Below the pieces are notes generated by a model. That model searched no databases. It worked only from the letters and a program-made list of their open reading frames with translations, and had not been told where the DNA came from. This document shows positions 7,347-7,715 of a stretch of DNA of 7,715 nt, piece by piece. The stretch's first letter is position 1, and every line of letters begins with the position of its first letter. The position numbers and the translations under genes were made by a program. Where the stretch lies: contig JAEWML010000243.1 in NCBI GenBank assembly GCA_023393155.1, positions 1-7,715 of the forward strand. The letters are read 5' to 3'. This DNA is from Bacillota bacterium (lineage in GTDB: Bacteria > Bacillota > Clostridia > Oscillospirales > Oscillospiraceae).

Positions 7347-7355
7347 AGTATAGCA
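7347..7355 (-). promoter_or_regulatory. Extended -10 promoter of the M20 gene
   Basis: The minus strand reads TGCTATACT, a TGn extended -10 with a 5/6 match to TATAAT. I see no convincing -35 hexamer at 16-18 nt spacing (TGTCTT at 17 nt is poor), which is common for extended -10 promoters. Initiation would fall near 7340, giving a leader of about 20 nt just long enough for the Shine-Dalgarno site. It implies that the M20 gene is transcribed separately from the upstream gene. Confidence 0.55.
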
Positions 7356-7448
7356 CTGCCCGGGGTAAAAAGACAGAGGGCAAAACGGAATTGTTGAAAC
7401 CCCACAAGAACAAAGCCGATGAGCCCTGCAAATCAGGAAAAGATGACA

Positions 7449-7484
7449 AACAGCGTTCGCCGCCAATTGGCGGCAAACGCTGTT
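7449..7484 (-). terminator. Terminator downstream of the partial solute-binding-protein gene
   Basis: A 16-bp stem pairs 7484-7469 with 7464-7449 around the loop AATT. On the minus strand every pair forms, with one G-U wobble (7458 with 7475). On the plus strand the same position is a C-A mismatch, which favours a minus-strand function. The exit sequence TGTCATCTTTTCC is moderately U-rich. It lies 30 nt beyond the stop codon of the upstream minus-strand gene and about 95 nt before the M20 promoter. Confidence 0.75.
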
Positions 7485-7514
7485 GAAATTTAATACCAAA
7501 ATTCCATGCCCCCG

Positions 7515-7715
7515 TCAGGAGACAGCCGCCACGCCCGCAAAGCTGAACCAGCCTCTCGGGTCCCGGCACAGGCCGGACCAGCACTCCCGCAGTTTCCACA
7601 GCGTTCCCATGGTGTAGAGCGGGCAGACCGCCGCGTCCTCCAGCAAAAGAACCTCCGCGTCGTGGAGGCAGGCAATCCGCGCCGCCGGGTCCGAGGCGCT
7701 GTCAATAATTTTCAG
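7515..7715 (-). CDS. Partial C-terminus of a family-5 extracellular solute-binding protein (OppA/DppA-like)
   Basis: Only the last 66 residues lie in the window; the reading frame is open to the window edge and ends at TGA (7517-7515). The translation contains AARIACLHDAEVLLLEDAAV, then CPLYTMGTLWKL, and ends RDPRGWFSFAGVAAVS. This matches the usual end of peptide-binding SBP_bac_5 proteins: a helix with AE..LL.ED, a hydrophobic PLY strand, a Trp-rich turn and a final aromatic strand. Such proteins are lipid-anchored outside the membrane and deliver peptides or nickel to an ABC transporter. The signal sequence and most of the protein are off-window, so the ligand cannot be judged. The hairpin at 7449-7484 lies just downstream. 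Assignment rests on recognising a short tail and is moderate. Confidence 0.7.
   Translation of the reverse strand: MKIIDSASDPAARIACLHDAEVLLLEDAAVCPLYTMGTLWKLRECWSGLCRDPRGWFSFAGVAAVS

Noticed and set aside
7322..7405. A 28-residue N-terminal extension of the M20 protein from the ATG at 7405
   Set aside because: It would translate the extended -10 promoter and the Shine-Dalgarno site. M20D proteins normally begin close to the RRxLHxxPEL motif, as the start at 7321 gives.
7393..7489. GTTGAAAC at 7393-7400 and GTTGAAAT at 7482-7489, resembling CRISPR repeat ends
   Set aside because: Only two 8-nt near-matches exist, with no longer repeat, no regular spacing and no cas genes; the second adjoins a terminator stem.
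7490..7705. A 71-codon minus-strand frame overlapping the partial solute-binding-protein gene
   Set aside because: The translation is Arg/Thr-rich and unlike any family. The alternative frame, open to the window edge, gives a family-5 binding-protein tail and ends 30 nt before a terminator.

Overview
The window reads as a GC-rich Bacillota chromosome, most likely class Clostridia near the Oscillospiraceae (a Flavonifractor/Pseudoflavonifractor-like gut anaerobe). That placement is an inference from three things: the gene order, strong Shine-Dalgarno sites of the GGAGG type, and a GC-rich coding style. No species can be named from the sequence alone.

Positions 1 to about 6085, plus strand, hold the distal half of a nusA-infB type operon. 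The order is infB (IF-2), rbfA (30S maturation), nrnA (DHH-family nanoRNase/pAp phosphatase), a small DUF4180-family protein, truB (tRNA Psi55 synthase) and ribF (flavokinase/FAD synthetase). From rbfA onward the genes are tightly packed: rbfA and nrnA overlap by 4 nt, nrnA and DUF4180 are 16 nt apart, DUF4180 and truB 33 nt, and truB and ribF 3 nt. The one loose joint is infB-rbfA, with 97 bp carrying a very strong GC hairpin and a second smaller one. The DUF4180 gene is the only member that is not part of the usual version of this operon. IF-2 probably starts at a TTG at position 55, which overlaps a possible upstream stop codon.

Positions 6086 to 6214 separate two convergent units. A perfect 13-bp stem sits here and probably terminates both ribF on the plus strand and the amidohydrolase on the minus strand.

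Positions 6215 to 7715, minus strand, hold an M20D-type metallo-amidohydrolase/peptidase with its own extended -10 promoter and Shine-Dalgarno site. Upstream of it is the 3' end of a gene whose translated tail resembles family-5 extracellular solute-binding proteins (OppA/DppA-like), followed by its own terminator. The pairing suggests peptide or acyl-amino-acid scavenging, but the two genes appear to be separately transcribed.

The window is mostly housekeeping. I found no convincing novel system, CRISPR array, mobile element or RNA gene. The points most worth a second look are the DUF4180 gene embedded in the translation operon, the hairpin between infB and rbfA, and the choice of infB start.
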